Below, piece by piece: positions 1 to 6,614 of a stretch of DNA of 7,185 bases. The notes below the pieces were generated by a model that had not been told where the DNA came from, did not search any database, and saw only the letters and a list, made by a program, of their open reading frames with translations. The stretch lies in contig JAAZLB010000377.1 of the NCBI GenBank assembly GCA_012799535.1, positions 1 through 7,185 of the forward strand, read 5' to 3'. Position numbers and translations under genes: made by a program. How positions within the stretch are numbered: position 1 is the first letter of the stretch; each line of letters begins with the position of its first letter. Source of the DNA: Bacillota bacterium. Lineage in GTDB: Bacteria > Bacillota > Limnochordia > Darwinibacteriales > Darwinibacteriaceae.

Positions 1-15
1 AACGCCTCACTCTAA

Positions 16-29
16 AGTAATCGATTTCT
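16..29. promoter_or_regulatory. Predicted LacI-family operator, copy 1
   Basis: AGTAATCGATTTCT is an inverted repeat with half-sites AGTAATC and AGAAATC (6 of 7 matching) meeting at a central CG, the layout typical of LacI-family operators. It covers about +1 to +14 of the leftward promoter at 36-65, a standard repression position. It sits in a 19-bp stretch (13-31) repeated exactly at 162-180. That the LacI-family protein encoded at 1427-2473 binds here is inferred from proximity and operator form. Confidence 0.65.
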
Positions 30-35
30 ATAATT

Positions 36-65
36 AATATAGCATAACCTTCCTGTTTTTGTCTA
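36..65 (-). promoter_or_regulatory. Leftward extended -10 promoter for a gene beyond the left edge
   Basis: Read on the minus strand, TAGACA (60-65, 5 of 6 to the -35 consensus) is followed by an 18-bp spacer and TATATT (36-41, 5 of 6 to the -10 consensus). A TG one base upstream of the -10 makes it an extended -10. The expected start is near position 29, exactly where the operator-like dyad at 16-29 begins. No coding sequence starts inside the window, so the controlled gene lies to the left; GTGAGG near the window edge could be part of its ribosome binding site. That last point is inference. Confidence 0.55.
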
Positions 66-164
66 GCATTGTTTTTTATTTACCCTACCTTTACTATCCA
101 ACCACTAAATGTGGTGTTCTCTTAGTCAACATTACACTTATTATCGCCCTAAGGGCAAAAATAA

Positions 165-178
165 AGTAATCGATTTCT
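165..178. promoter_or_regulatory. Predicted LacI-family operator, copy 2
   Basis: This is the same 14-bp dyad as at 16-29, inside the exact 19-bp direct repeat 162-180. It lies 18 bp past the nagA-like stop codon and 149 bp from copy 1 centre to centre, roughly 14 helical turns. It could act as an auxiliary operator for looping onto the leftward promoter. No good promoter of its own is visible beside it. Confidence 0.55.
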
Positions 179-196
179 ATTATTCTAAAGTACTGC

Positions 197-1360
197 TTAG
201 CTTGGGGAGCGAAATACAGATCTACCCGATACCACCGTTTCTTGGATGGTCACTTTGCTGTCTCGCTTAGGATCATAGTGGAATAACGTCAAATGGGCGG
301 GGCTTCCCACTTTTAAACGGCCCATTGCTGACTCATTCATTACAGTGGCAGGACGAATGGTGATCGTATCTAACGCTTCTGCTAAATCCATATCTGTATA
401 CTTAATGGCGTTGACTATACCCATTGCCAACGACGCGGCTGAACCCGCTAAGATAGTTGGATTTTCCGCAGTATGCAGTAGTCCCGTCTCTGTAAGAACG
501 ACCTTGCCACCGATCAAGCTTGTGTATTCTCCTGGCGCCATACCACCAAACTGGGTGCAATCACTGACAAAAATTGTCTTCTCACCCTTAACCCGGGTCA
601 TGGCTTTCAACACTTTCGGTGAGAGATGATGCCCATCAGGAATAAAAGTAGCCCATAAACGATCGTCAGCAAGCTGATTCCAGATGTAGTTTGGATGACG
701 GGGAAGTATAGGTTGGGAACCGTTTCCTAGATGGGTACTCAGTGTAGCACCTGCTTTGACCGCTGCATCTAGCTCTTCTTCTGTAGCCATGGTATGGCCA
801 ATGGCCACAATGATCCCCTGCTCAGTAAGCTTTTCGATAAAACCGACTGAACCTACTCGCTCTGGAGCTAAAGTCACCATCCGTATTAATCCCTGGGCCG
901 CATCTTGCAATCTTTGAAACTCAACCCAGTCTGGGTCTCTCGTATACTCTCTAGGGTGGGCTCCCCTGCTACCATCCTCACTAGATAGATAAGGACCTTC
1001 CAGATGAATGCCTAAAATGGAGTCGCTAGCAAAGTGGGAGTCCTGGCAATATTGGGCGATTGCTGCTACAGCTTGTTGCATCCTGTTGTAATGACCAGTG
1101 ATAATCGTAGGAAGGAATGTAGTAACGCCCTGGGCAAGGAGGGCTCTTGTTACGCCTTCAATATCTTCTAACGTGGTTGTTGCTCCATTAAGATCATATC
1201 CGCCAAAGCCATTGACTTGTAGATCAATCCAGCCCGGGGAAATCCAGGGCAGATGCTCAGCTTGTTTCGATTCAACATTGCGTATACTTGTAATCAGACC
1301 TTGCTCAGCTGTAATTTCCACCGCCTCGTTCGTTCCCGCAATTCTTCCGCACCATACCAT
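197..1360 (-). CDS. nagA: NagA-like amidohydrolase (N-acetylglucosamine-6-phosphate deacetylase family)
   Basis: This is a cytoplasmic amidohydrolase-superfamily enzyme of 387 residues, normal for NagA, which removes acetate from GlcNAc-6-phosphate to give GlcN-6-phosphate. Visible in order (numbered from Met at 1360): PGWIDLQVNG near residue 42, where a Gln/Asn pair replaces the HxH motif as in single-metal E. coli-type NagA; HLEGP with metal-ligand Glu121; IGHT with His189; THLGN with His210; DGHH near 243-246; and VSD with catalytic Asp267. Classical NagA has HLFNAM after the third ligand. Here it is HLGNGSQ followed by RHPNYIW, so this is a divergent subfamily and the exact substrate is uncertain. 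Another ATG lies in frame at 1369, but AGGGGG (1371-1376) is only 1 nt from it and 10 nt from the ATG at 1360, so I prefer the latter. It follows lacI on the same strand with an operator-like dyad between them. Confidence 0.82.
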   Translation of the reverse strand: MVWCGRIAGTNEAVEITAEQGLITSIRNVESKQAEHLPWISPGWIDLQVNGFGGYDLNGATTTLEDIEGVTRALLAQGVTTFLPTIITGHYNRMQQAVAAIAQYCQDSHFASDSILGIHLEGPYLSSEDGSRGAHPREYTRDPDWVEFQRLQDAAQGLIRMVTLAPERVGSVGFIEKLTEQGIIVAIGHTMATEEELDAAVKAGATLSTHLGNGSQPILPRHPNYIWNQLADDRLWATFIPDGHHLSPKVLKAMTRVKGEKTIFVSDCTQFGGMAPGEYTSLIGGKVVLTETGLLHTAENPTILAGSAASLAMGIVNAIKYTDMDLAEALDTITIRPATVMNESAMGRLKVGSPAHLTLFHYDPKRDSKVTIQETVVSGRSVFRSPS

Positions 1361-1370
1361 TGTTCCCATT

Positions 1371-1376
1371 CCCCCT
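1371..1376 (-). promoter_or_regulatory. Ribosome binding site of the nagA-like gene
   Basis: AGGGGG on the minus strand is the only Shine-Dalgarno-like element upstream of this gene. It leaves 1 nt before the ATG at 1369 (too close to work well) and 10 nt before the ATG at 1360, and so favours the shorter protein. Confidence 0.5.
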
Positions 1377-1398
1377 AGTAGTCAAAATTCACCATTGT

Positions 1399-1412
1399 AG
1401 TAATCGATTTCT
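1399..1412. promoter_or_regulatory. Predicted LacI-family operator, copy 3, upstream of nagA
   Basis: This is the third exact copy of AGTAATCGATTTCT, placed in the gap of just over 60 bp between the lacI stop and the nagA-like start. On the minus strand the possible -10 TACAAT (1394-1399) touches the end of the dyad, with a weak TTGTCT 19 bp further upstream, so the operator would fill the promoter spacer. The promoter is weak and the gene may also be read through from lacI. In either case a bound repressor here would reduce nagA expression. Confidence 0.62.
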
Positions 1413-1426
1413 TACCAAAGACAAAC

Positions 1427-2473
1427 TTAAGACAAGCCTGGAGTTAATTCATACTGCTTTACCGAATGTCGTTTAATCAAACTAGGTTGCAATACCACAT
1501 CATAAGAGGGTATATCGTCTCCCTTGATTTTGTCAAAAAGTAACTTACAGGCCATTTTACCCATTTCGTAATCTGGTTGCTTCACAGTCGTTAACGGTGG
1601 ATGAATCATTAAGCCAAAGTCAATTCCGTCAAAGCCCATCACCGAAATATCCTGGGGAACACTGATCTCTTGAATTGAGAGCTCATTGATCACCCCAAAA
1701 GCCATCATGTCATTGCAGGCAAATATTGCTGTGGGGTGACTTTGAGACTTTAGAATTTTCCGCGCCAACCTCTTACCTATGTCGAAATCATAGACAGAAG
1801 TATAAAGACCCCCTGCATTGGACTCTTCCAAGATAGGCTCAAGCCCCGCCTCTTCCATGGCATCCACATATCCCTGATAGATGCTCTTGCGACTTGGGCG
1901 ATCCAGTTTCGATGTAAGATAGACAATGTGGGTATGACCTTGTTCCAGTAAATGCTTAGTGCCAATGTATCCGCCTTTGCGGTAATCGAATTTGATTTGA
2001 GAAACATTTTCCTCTTCGAGGACTTGATCAATAGCTACAACATTCAAGCCCATATTAATGCAATTGCGCAGTAAGGTTCTATCTTCAGAGATCGAGGAGA
2101 TAATTAGGCCCTTGATCTGCTTTTCCATGATGGTACGAATATATTCTTCTTCTAGTTTGGGATCATTCAACGAATTGCAGATAATGACCGTATGATCGTT
2201 CTGGCGGGCAATCTCCTCAATACCAAAAATGACAAACGAATAAAAAGGGTTAACAATCGAAGGAATAATTACACCAATGGTGGTGCTCTCATTTTTCTTC
2301 AATTGTTTGCCCAGCATATTGGGAATATAATTAACTTCTTCCGCAATCTGCCGAATCTTGTCCTGCAATTCTTGGCTAACTGGATAGTCACTATTACTTA
2401 GTACCCGGGAGACAGTCGCAGGTGATACATTCGCCATCACAGCAATATCATGGATAGTAACCGGTTTCTTCAC
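1427..2473 (-). CDS. LacI-family transcriptional repressor
   Basis: This 348-residue protein has the full LacI/GalR layout. An N-terminal helix-turn-helix (TIHDIAVMANVSPATVSRVL, residues 6-25) is followed by the hinge element NYIPNMLGKQL (48-58), whose Leu58 matches the leucine that LacI-type proteins insert into the central CpG of their operator. A type-1 periplasmic-binding-protein-like effector domain runs from IGVIIPSIVNPFYS (66-79) through FACNDMMAFG (251-260) and VMGFDGIDFG (278-287) to the end. It starts with GTG (2471-2473), supported by AAAGGA 9 nt upstream. It is encoded directly upstream of the nagA-like gene, and three dyads with central CG flank that gene, so it is probably a local repressor released by an amino-sugar or related sugar ligand. 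The ligand cannot be read from the sequence. Its own promoter lies at 2521-2549. Confidence 0.93.
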   Translation of the reverse strand: MKKPVTIHDIAVMANVSPATVSRVLSNSDYPVSQELQDKIRQIAEEVNYIPNMLGKQLKKNESTTIGVIIPSIVNPFYSFVIFGIEEIARQNDHTVIICNSLNDPKLEEEYIRTIMEKQIKGLIISSISEDRTLLRNCINMGLNVVAIDQVLEEENVSQIKFDYRKGGYIGTKHLLEQGHTHIVYLTSKLDRPSRKSIYQGYVDAMEEAGLEPILEESNAGGLYTSVYDFDIGKRLARKILKSQSHPTAIFACNDMMAFGVINELSIQEISVPQDISVMGFDGIDFGLMIHPPLTTVKQPDYEMGKMACKLLFDKIKGDDIPSYDVVLQPSLIKRHSVKQYELTPGLS

Positions 2474-2501
2474 TATTACTCTTCCTTTACCTCACGAACT
2501 A

Positions 2502-2515
2502 TAAAAACGTTTACC
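2502..2515. promoter_or_regulatory. cre-like dyad at the lacI transcription start
   Basis: On the minus strand GGTAAACGTTTTTA matches the catabolite-responsive element consensus TGWAANCGNTNWCA at all but two specified positions, and it carries the 8-bp palindrome AAACGTTT. It spans about +1 to +13 of the lacI promoter. It differs from the AATCGATT dyads, so control by CcpA or another LacI-family protein is more likely than autoregulation. The match could be chance in AT-rich DNA. Confidence 0.4.
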
Positions 2516-2520
2516 AGTCA

Positions 2521-2549
2521 ATTTTAACCAGCAGTGTTTCGCGCGTCAA
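2521..2549 (-). promoter_or_regulatory. Sigma-A type promoter of lacI
   Basis: On the minus strand TTGACG (2544-2549) and TAAAAT (2521-2526) each match the consensus at five of six positions and are separated by the ideal 17 bp. The start would fall near 2514, giving a leader of about 40 nt before the GTG start codon of the repressor gene. This is the best promoter in the window. Confidence 0.7.
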
Positions 2550-2755
2550 CACACCGCTTCTCACTGCTGCTAATACCATTGGACATACCCTGAAAAATCC
2601 CTGCAGAAAAGAGCTCCATTGTTGATATGTATATCCTCATGTCAAAACAATTTTAGGGGCAGTACCCATTTTTGTTGTCGACCTTTTCCTAGGTTTAAAG
2701 AGGAAGTGCCAAATATCCTGTAAGTATGGATTATTGGGTATTTACTTGAGAAATT

Positions 2756-2762
2756 AGGAGGG
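2756..2762 (+). promoter_or_regulatory. Ribosome binding site of livJ
   Basis: AGGAGGG, a full match to the anti-Shine-Dalgarno core, ends 6 nt before the ATG at 2769 and fixes the livJ start. An overlapping out-of-frame ATG at 2764 is too close to be used. Confidence 0.85.
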
Positions 2763-2768
2763 AATGTA

Positions 2769-3911
2769 ATGAAAAGAAAGCTTGGGTTGTTGCTAATCGT
2801 ACTAGTATTGCTCCTTTCATCCCAGATTGGCTATGGGCAAAAGGCGGATGAAGTTATCAAGATCGGTGTCTTTGAGCCAATGACTGGAGCTAACGCCGCT
2901 GGGGGCGAAATGACAGTTGAAGGAATCGAATTAGCCCGTGAAATCAAGGGAGAAGTTCTAGGCAGAAAGGTAGAAATTATAGTTGTAGATAACAAGTCAG
3001 ATAAAGTGGAAGCTGCCAATGCTGTGTCTAGATTAATCGAAAAGGACAAAGTAGTGGCCATTATCGGTAGTTATGGTAGTTCCTTGTCTATGGCAGCAGG
3101 GGACATTGTCAAAAAGGCAGAGGTGCCTGCGGTGGGATGTTCCCCAACCAATCCGTTAGTTACCCTAAATAACGATTACTACTTTAGAGTGTGCTTTATC
3201 GATCCTTTCCAAGGAACTGTAATGGCCAGATATGCTGTGAACGAATTAGGGGCGAAAACTGCTGCGGTAATTCAAGATGTGACTCAAGACTACTCTGTGG
3301 GCTTAAGTAAATACTTCATTGACGCTTTTAGAGAATTGACTGGCGATAGAAATAGTATCGTAGAAGTATCCGCGTATAACACAGGGGATCAAGACTTTAC
3401 AGCCCAATTGACCAATGTGAAGAATAAAAAGCCAGATATTATCTTCGCACCTGGAAATTACGGTGAGTCTGCACTGCTAATTAGGCAAGCTAGGGATTTA
3501 GGCATCGACGTTCCATTTCTCGGTGGGGACACTTGGGAAGCTCCAGAATTCTTAGCAATCGGCGGTGAGGCTGTAGAAGGAGCTGTATTTAGTACCCACT
3601 TTACTGCGGAAGCACCAGTCACAGAAGAATCTGGAGTATTTCTAGATGCTTACAGAAACAAATTTGGCAAAGAAGCTAATGCCTTTGCAGCCTTAGGCTA
3701 CGATGCTTATATGGTAATCTTAGATGTGATTGAAAAGGCCGGTTCCGTTGACTCCCAAGCTATACGGAATGGGCTGGCCAAAGTAAAAGGGTTTGTAGGG
3801 GCAACGGGCATTATTACTTTAGATCAGAACGGCGACGCAGTTAAATCGGCTGTGATTAATAAGGTTGATGGGGCGAAGTTTGTTTATCTAACCACTGTAG
3901 AGCCTGATTAA
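2769..3911 (+). CDS. livJ: Branched-chain amino acid type ABC importer, substrate-binding protein
   Basis: This exported solute-binding protein of 380 residues captures the ligand outside the membrane and delivers it to the LivH/LivM channel. It has a basic start (MKRK), a hydrophobic core at residues 5-16 and a likely signal peptidase I cleavage near GYG-Q (23/24). There is no cysteine near the cleavage site, so it is not a standard lipoprotein. The mature part begins IKIGVFEPMTG (30-40) and carries the family landmarks GSYGSS (100-105), CSPTNP (124-129), YYFRVCFIDPFQG (137-149), GNYGES (229-234) and GGDTWEAPE (252-260). Residues around 101-105, 124-131 and 231-256 are in the regions that bind the amino acid backbone and side chain in this family. 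The operon context supports an amino acid importer. The actual ligand (Leu/Ile/Val, another amino acid or an amide) cannot be settled by eye. Confidence 0.92.
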   Translation: MKRKLGLLLIVLVLLLSSQIGYGQKADEVIKIGVFEPMTGANAAGGEMTVEGIELAREIKGEVLGRKVEIIVVDNKSDKVEAANAVSRLIEKDKVVAIIGSYGSSLSMAAGDIVKKAEVPAVGCSPTNPLVTLNNDYYFRVCFIDPFQGTVMARYAVNELGAKTAAVIQDVTQDYSVGLSKYFIDAFRELTGDRNSIVEVSAYNTGDQDFTAQLTNVKNKKPDIIFAPGNYGESALLIRQARDLGIDVPFLGGDTWEAPEFLAIGGEAVEGAVFSTHFTAEAPVTEESGVFLDAYRNKFGKEANAFAALGYDAYMVILDVIEKAGSVDSQAIRNGLAKVKGFVGATGIITLDQNGDAVKSAVINKVDGAKFVYLTTVEPD

Positions 3912-3935
3912 TTACAAGACAAAGGAGGGCGTGAC

Positions 3936-4832
3936 GTGGGTGATTTTTCGATTCTTTTTCAACATTTGGCCAACGGCATTTCGCTAGGAAGTTTATATGC
4001 TTTAATCGCCATCGGTTACACCATGGTTTACGGGATTTTGCGGCTGATCAACTTTGCCCACGGCGACATCTTCATGCTTGGGGTCTATATCACCTTTTAC
4101 GGAATACTCTACACGCCTATTCCTTGGTGGCTCGTGTTTCTAATTGCCCCGACAATTACAGGTTTTATCGGTCTACTTCTTGAAAAAATCGCCTATAAAC
4201 CATTAAGGGAGGCTCCAAGGACCACCATTTTGATTTCCGCCATAGGAGCCTCGTTCTTTTTACAAAATCTCGGGATTGTCATCTTTGGGGGAAGGCCTCG
4301 GGCCTTCCCTGTTCCAAGAATATTGAACCGAGTTATAAAACTCGGTGGAGTTTCCATAAACGTAGTGGCCTTTATTATACCTACTGTAACCGTGTTATTA
4401 CTGGTCGGGCTGAACTATTTCATCAACAAAACTAAAACTGGAATGGCCATGCGGGCACTAGCTAAGGATTATGAAACTGCTAGTTTAATGGGGATTGATG
4501 TGAACAAAATTATCTCCATTACATTCTTTCTAGGTTCCTTTTTAGCTGCTGTGGGAGGGATTATGTGGGGGGCTAGGTATCCTCAACTAATGCCCTTGAT
4601 GGGTACAATGCCAGGGCTGAAAAGCTTTATAGCTGCAGTTATAGGAGGGATTGGCAATATAACTGGGGCAGTAATAGGTGGGTTCATCTTAGGATTAGGG
4701 GAAATCATGTTGGTCGCTTTGCTCCCTCGCTTAACCGGATACAGGGATGCTTTCGCCTTTGTTCTTTTGATTATTATTCTGTTAGTTAAACCTTCTGGCA
4801 TCATGGGCGATAAAATTACAGAAAAGGTGTAA
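3936..4832 (+). CDS. livH: Branched-chain amino acid type ABC importer, permease LivH
   Basis: This is the first inner-membrane permease, 298 residues, as usual for LivH. The N-terminal family signature GSLYALIAIGYTMVYGI (18-34) runs into INFAHGD (38-44). KPLRE (88-92) follows, and about eight hydrophobic segments span the protein. The cytoplasmic coupling loop TGMAMRALAKDYETASLMGI (168-187) is the EAA-like segment that contacts the ATPases, and GLKSFIAAVIGGIGN (227-241) is the conserved C-terminal stretch. The start is GTG at 3936, fixed by AAGGAGG seven bases upstream. The gene lies 24 bp after livJ and 3 bp before livM, so all are probably on one transcript. It would pair with LivM as a heterodimer. 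Confidence 0.94.
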   Translation: MGDFSILFQHLANGISLGSLYALIAIGYTMVYGILRLINFAHGDIFMLGVYITFYGILYTPIPWWLVFLIAPTITGFIGLLLEKIAYKPLREAPRTTILISAIGASFFLQNLGIVIFGGRPRAFPVPRILNRVIKLGGVSINVVAFIIPTVTVLLLVGLNYFINKTKTGMAMRALAKDYETASLMGIDVNKIISITFFLGSFLAAVGGIMWGARYPQLMPLMGTMPGLKSFIAAVIGGIGNITGAVIGGFILGLGEIMLVALLPRLTGYRDAFAFVLLIIILLVKPSGIMGDKITEKV

Positions 4833-4835
4833 GCC

Positions 4836-5837
4836 ATGAAAAGCAAAGGAAAGCCAAGTGTTATCTTGGTAGTTCTACTTATTCTGACCATAGTAGGGTT
4901 GTTTTTGGCAAGCAAGTTTCTAGACAGCTACAAAATTAGAATCATCACCCTTTCTGGCATTTACGTAACCTTAGGCTTGAGCATGAATCTGATCAATGGA
5001 TTTACGGGGATGTTTTCGTTGGGTCATGCGGGTTTTATGGCCATAGGGGCTTACACCGTAGGGATCCTTACCATGCCCATTTCCATGAAAGAAATGAACT
5101 TTTTTATGCAACCGATTGTCCCCTGCTTAGCTAATGTGGAGTGGGGATTTTTGCCTGCTTTACTCGCCGCCGGCATCGTAGCAGGGTTAGCTGGCTTTTT
5201 GATCGGTGCACCAGTCTTAAGGCTTACAGACGATTACTTAGCCATCGCCACTTTAGGGTTTGCGGAAATCATTAGAGTGGTTTTTACTAATACCCAATCC
5301 CTTACAAATGGAGCTCTAGGATTGAAAGGAATACCCAACTACACAAATATCTGGTGGAGTTGGGGAGTAGCTTTTGTCACCATCTGGTTCATGGCCTTTT
5401 TAATTAGGGGAAGCTACGGTAAAGCTTTTCTAGCCATTAAAGAAGATGAGGTTGCAGCTAGATCCATGGGCATCAATCTGTTCAAACATAAGGTGATGAG
5501 CTTTTCCTTTGGCTCATTTTTTGCTGGAGTTGCAGGAGGGCTTTTGGCGGCCTTACTAGGGACTATCGATCCTAACATGTTTCGAATCACCCTGACGTTT
5601 AATATATTGCTCATCGTAGTCTTAGGTGGTTTAGGCAATATCGGGGGCACTGTAGTTTCCGCCGTAGTAGTCACAGTGATGATGGAAGCACTGAGATTCT
5701 TAGATGAATCAATTAATTTAGGGTTCATCCAACTCAAAGGTATACCAGGCATGAGAATGGTTGTTTTTTCAATGATTCTAATTTTAGTAGTGCTGATTAA
5801 AAGAGAAGGATTGCCTGGAAAAACCAAAAGGGTGTGA
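4836..5837 (+). CDS. livM: Branched-chain amino acid type ABC importer, permease LivM
   Basis: This is the second membrane permease, 333 residues, within the usual LivM range. A basic N-terminus (MKSKGK) precedes a first membrane segment (8-25). The LivM signature LSMNLINGFTGMFSLGHAGF (48-67) is followed by LRLTDDYLAIATLGFAEIIR (128-147). The coupling loop GSYGKAFLAIKEDEVAARSM (192-211) continues into GIN, and VVLGGLGNIGGTVVSA (261-276) closes the core. A longer loop (about 83-103) between the early membrane segments contains a single Cys. The start ATG lies 3 bp after the livH stop with AAGGTG six bases upstream, so translation is probably coupled. It would form the translocation channel with LivH. 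Confidence 0.94.
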   Translation: MKSKGKPSVILVVLLILTIVGLFLASKFLDSYKIRIITLSGIYVTLGLSMNLINGFTGMFSLGHAGFMAIGAYTVGILTMPISMKEMNFFMQPIVPCLANVEWGFLPALLAAGIVAGLAGFLIGAPVLRLTDDYLAIATLGFAEIIRVVFTNTQSLTNGALGLKGIPNYTNIWWSWGVAFVTIWFMAFLIRGSYGKAFLAIKEDEVAARSMGINLFKHKVMSFSFGSFFAGVAGGLLAALLGTIDPNMFRITLTFNILLIVVLGGLGNIGGTVVSAVVVTVMMEALRFLDESINLGFIQLKGIPGMRMVVFSMILILVVLIKREGLPGKTKRV

Positions 5838-5843
5838 GCGACC

Positions 5844-6614
5844 ATGTTGAAAGTCGAAAATTTAACCATGAAATTCGGGGGAGTTACAGCTTGTAATAAT
5901 TTTAGTGCTGAGATCAAAAAAGACCAAATTGTGGGCTTAATCGGACCCAATGGAGCCGGCAAAACCACCATTTTCAATGTAATTACCGGTGTTTACAAAC
6001 CTGTAGAGGGACAGATCATATTCACCCCCGAGGATAGCAAACAGCATCTTTTGTTGGGGTTAAGGCCCGATGAGATTGCCAAGCTTGGGGTGTGTAGAAC
6101 CTTCCAAAACATCAGGTTGTTTAAGGATTTGTCTGTTTTGGAAAATGTATTCATTGGCAATCATTTAAGACTAGGCTCTAATGTGTTTTCCACCGTATTG
6201 AGGCTCCCTAACTATGGATACGAAGAAAAAAGGATGTACGAAAAATCCCTTTATTTGCTAGAAAAAGTTGGTCTTCGAGATGTGAAAGATGAAAAAGCCA
6301 CTTCTTTGCCCTATGGAATGCAAAGAAGATTAGAGATCGCCCGGGCTTTGGCCACAGATCCGAAACTGTTGCTGTTAGACGAGCCTGCGGCCGGGATGAA
6401 CCCTCAAGAGACTGGGGAGCTGACTAGATTTATCCGGGAAATCAAAGAAGAATTTGATCTAACCATATTTTTAATTGAACACCACATGGATGTGATTATG
6501 GAAATCAGCGAAAAAATCTACGTCTTAGATCACGGAATTTTGATTGCCCAGGGTAACCCTGGAGAGATTCAAAAGAACGAAAGGGTTATAGAAGCCTATT
6601 TGGGGGTGGAATAG
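5844..6614 (+). CDS. livG: Branched-chain amino acid type ABC importer, ATPase LivG
   Basis: This is a cytoplasmic ATPase subunit of 256 residues, the usual LivG length, that powers transport by binding the LivH/LivM loops. Walker A is GPNGAGKTT (34-42). The Q-loop is CRTFQNIRLF (84-93, Gln88). The ABC signature is the LivG-type LPYGMQRRLEIARAL (155-169). Walker B is LLLLDEP (175-181) with catalytic Glu180. The switch histidine is in FLIEHHMD (209-216), and the C-terminal tail GNPGEIQKNERVIEAYLG (237-254) is typical. The signature has Met where many LivG proteins have another residue after YG, but the essential parts are intact. The gene starts 6 bp after livM. The ribosome site is weak (AAAGGG at 5827-5832), so translational coupling to livM is likely. 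It ends in a 1-bp overlap with livF. Confidence 0.94.
   Translation: MLKVENLTMKFGGVTACNNFSAEIKKDQIVGLIGPNGAGKTTIFNVITGVYKPVEGQIIFTPEDSKQHLLLGLRPDEIAKLGVCRTFQNIRLFKDLSVLENVFIGNHLRLGSNVFSTVLRLPNYGYEEKRMYEKSLYLLEKVGLRDVKDEKATSLPYGMQRRLEIARALATDPKLLLLDEPAAGMNPQETGELTRFIREIKEEFDLTIFLIEHHMDVIMEISEKIYVLDHGILIAQGNPGEIQKNERVIEAYLGVE

Larger units (their letters stand above)
2474..2768. other. Divergent intergenic region between lacI and livJ
   Basis: This 295-bp gap separates the leftward lacI from the rightward liv operon. Its left part contains the lacI promoter and cre-like dyad. The right part must carry the liv promoter, but only weak candidates are seen: TTGATA (2622-2627) with AACAAT 18 bp later, and TTGTTG (2672-2677) with TTTAAA 16 bp later. 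A short inverted repeat, GATAT-GT-ATATC, lies at 2624-2635. No terminator-like hairpin with a T run, no AATCGATT operator copy and no riboswitch or T-box leader could be recognised. Confidence 0.6.

Noticed and set aside
101..115. ACCAC-TAAAT-GTGGT inverted repeat as a terminator or operator
   Set aside because: The stem is only 5 bp, there is no T run on the minus strand after it, there is no central CG, and it has no second copy in the window.
124..129. TTGACT on the minus strand as a -35 box
   Set aside because: No -10-like hexamer lies 16-18 bp further on; the sequence there is AGTGGT.
146..156. GCCCTAAGGGC hairpin downstream of the nagA-like gene as an intrinsic terminator
   Set aside because: The stem is short with almost no loop, and on the minus strand it is followed by GATAATAAG rather than a T run.
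182..187. TAGAAT on the minus strand as a -10 next to operator copy 2
   Set aside because: Upstream at proper spacing lies GCTCCC, so there is no -35 and no TG extension to support a promoter.
2653..2675. GGG-loop-CCC followed by ATTTTT between lacI and livJ as a terminator
   Set aside because: A three-base-pair stem is too weak, and no plus-strand gene ends before it.
3197..3206. ATCGAT within livJ (and another in livM near 5566) as further operator copies
   Set aside because: Only the central six bases match; the flanking half-site bases do not, and both lie inside codons of conserved proteins.
5414..5977. Long antisense open frame of 187 codons over livM/livG, with similar ones at 345-629, 1098-1400 and 4583-4915
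   Set aside because: These are antisense shadows of well-supported conserved genes and show no recognisable domain or ribosome binding site.
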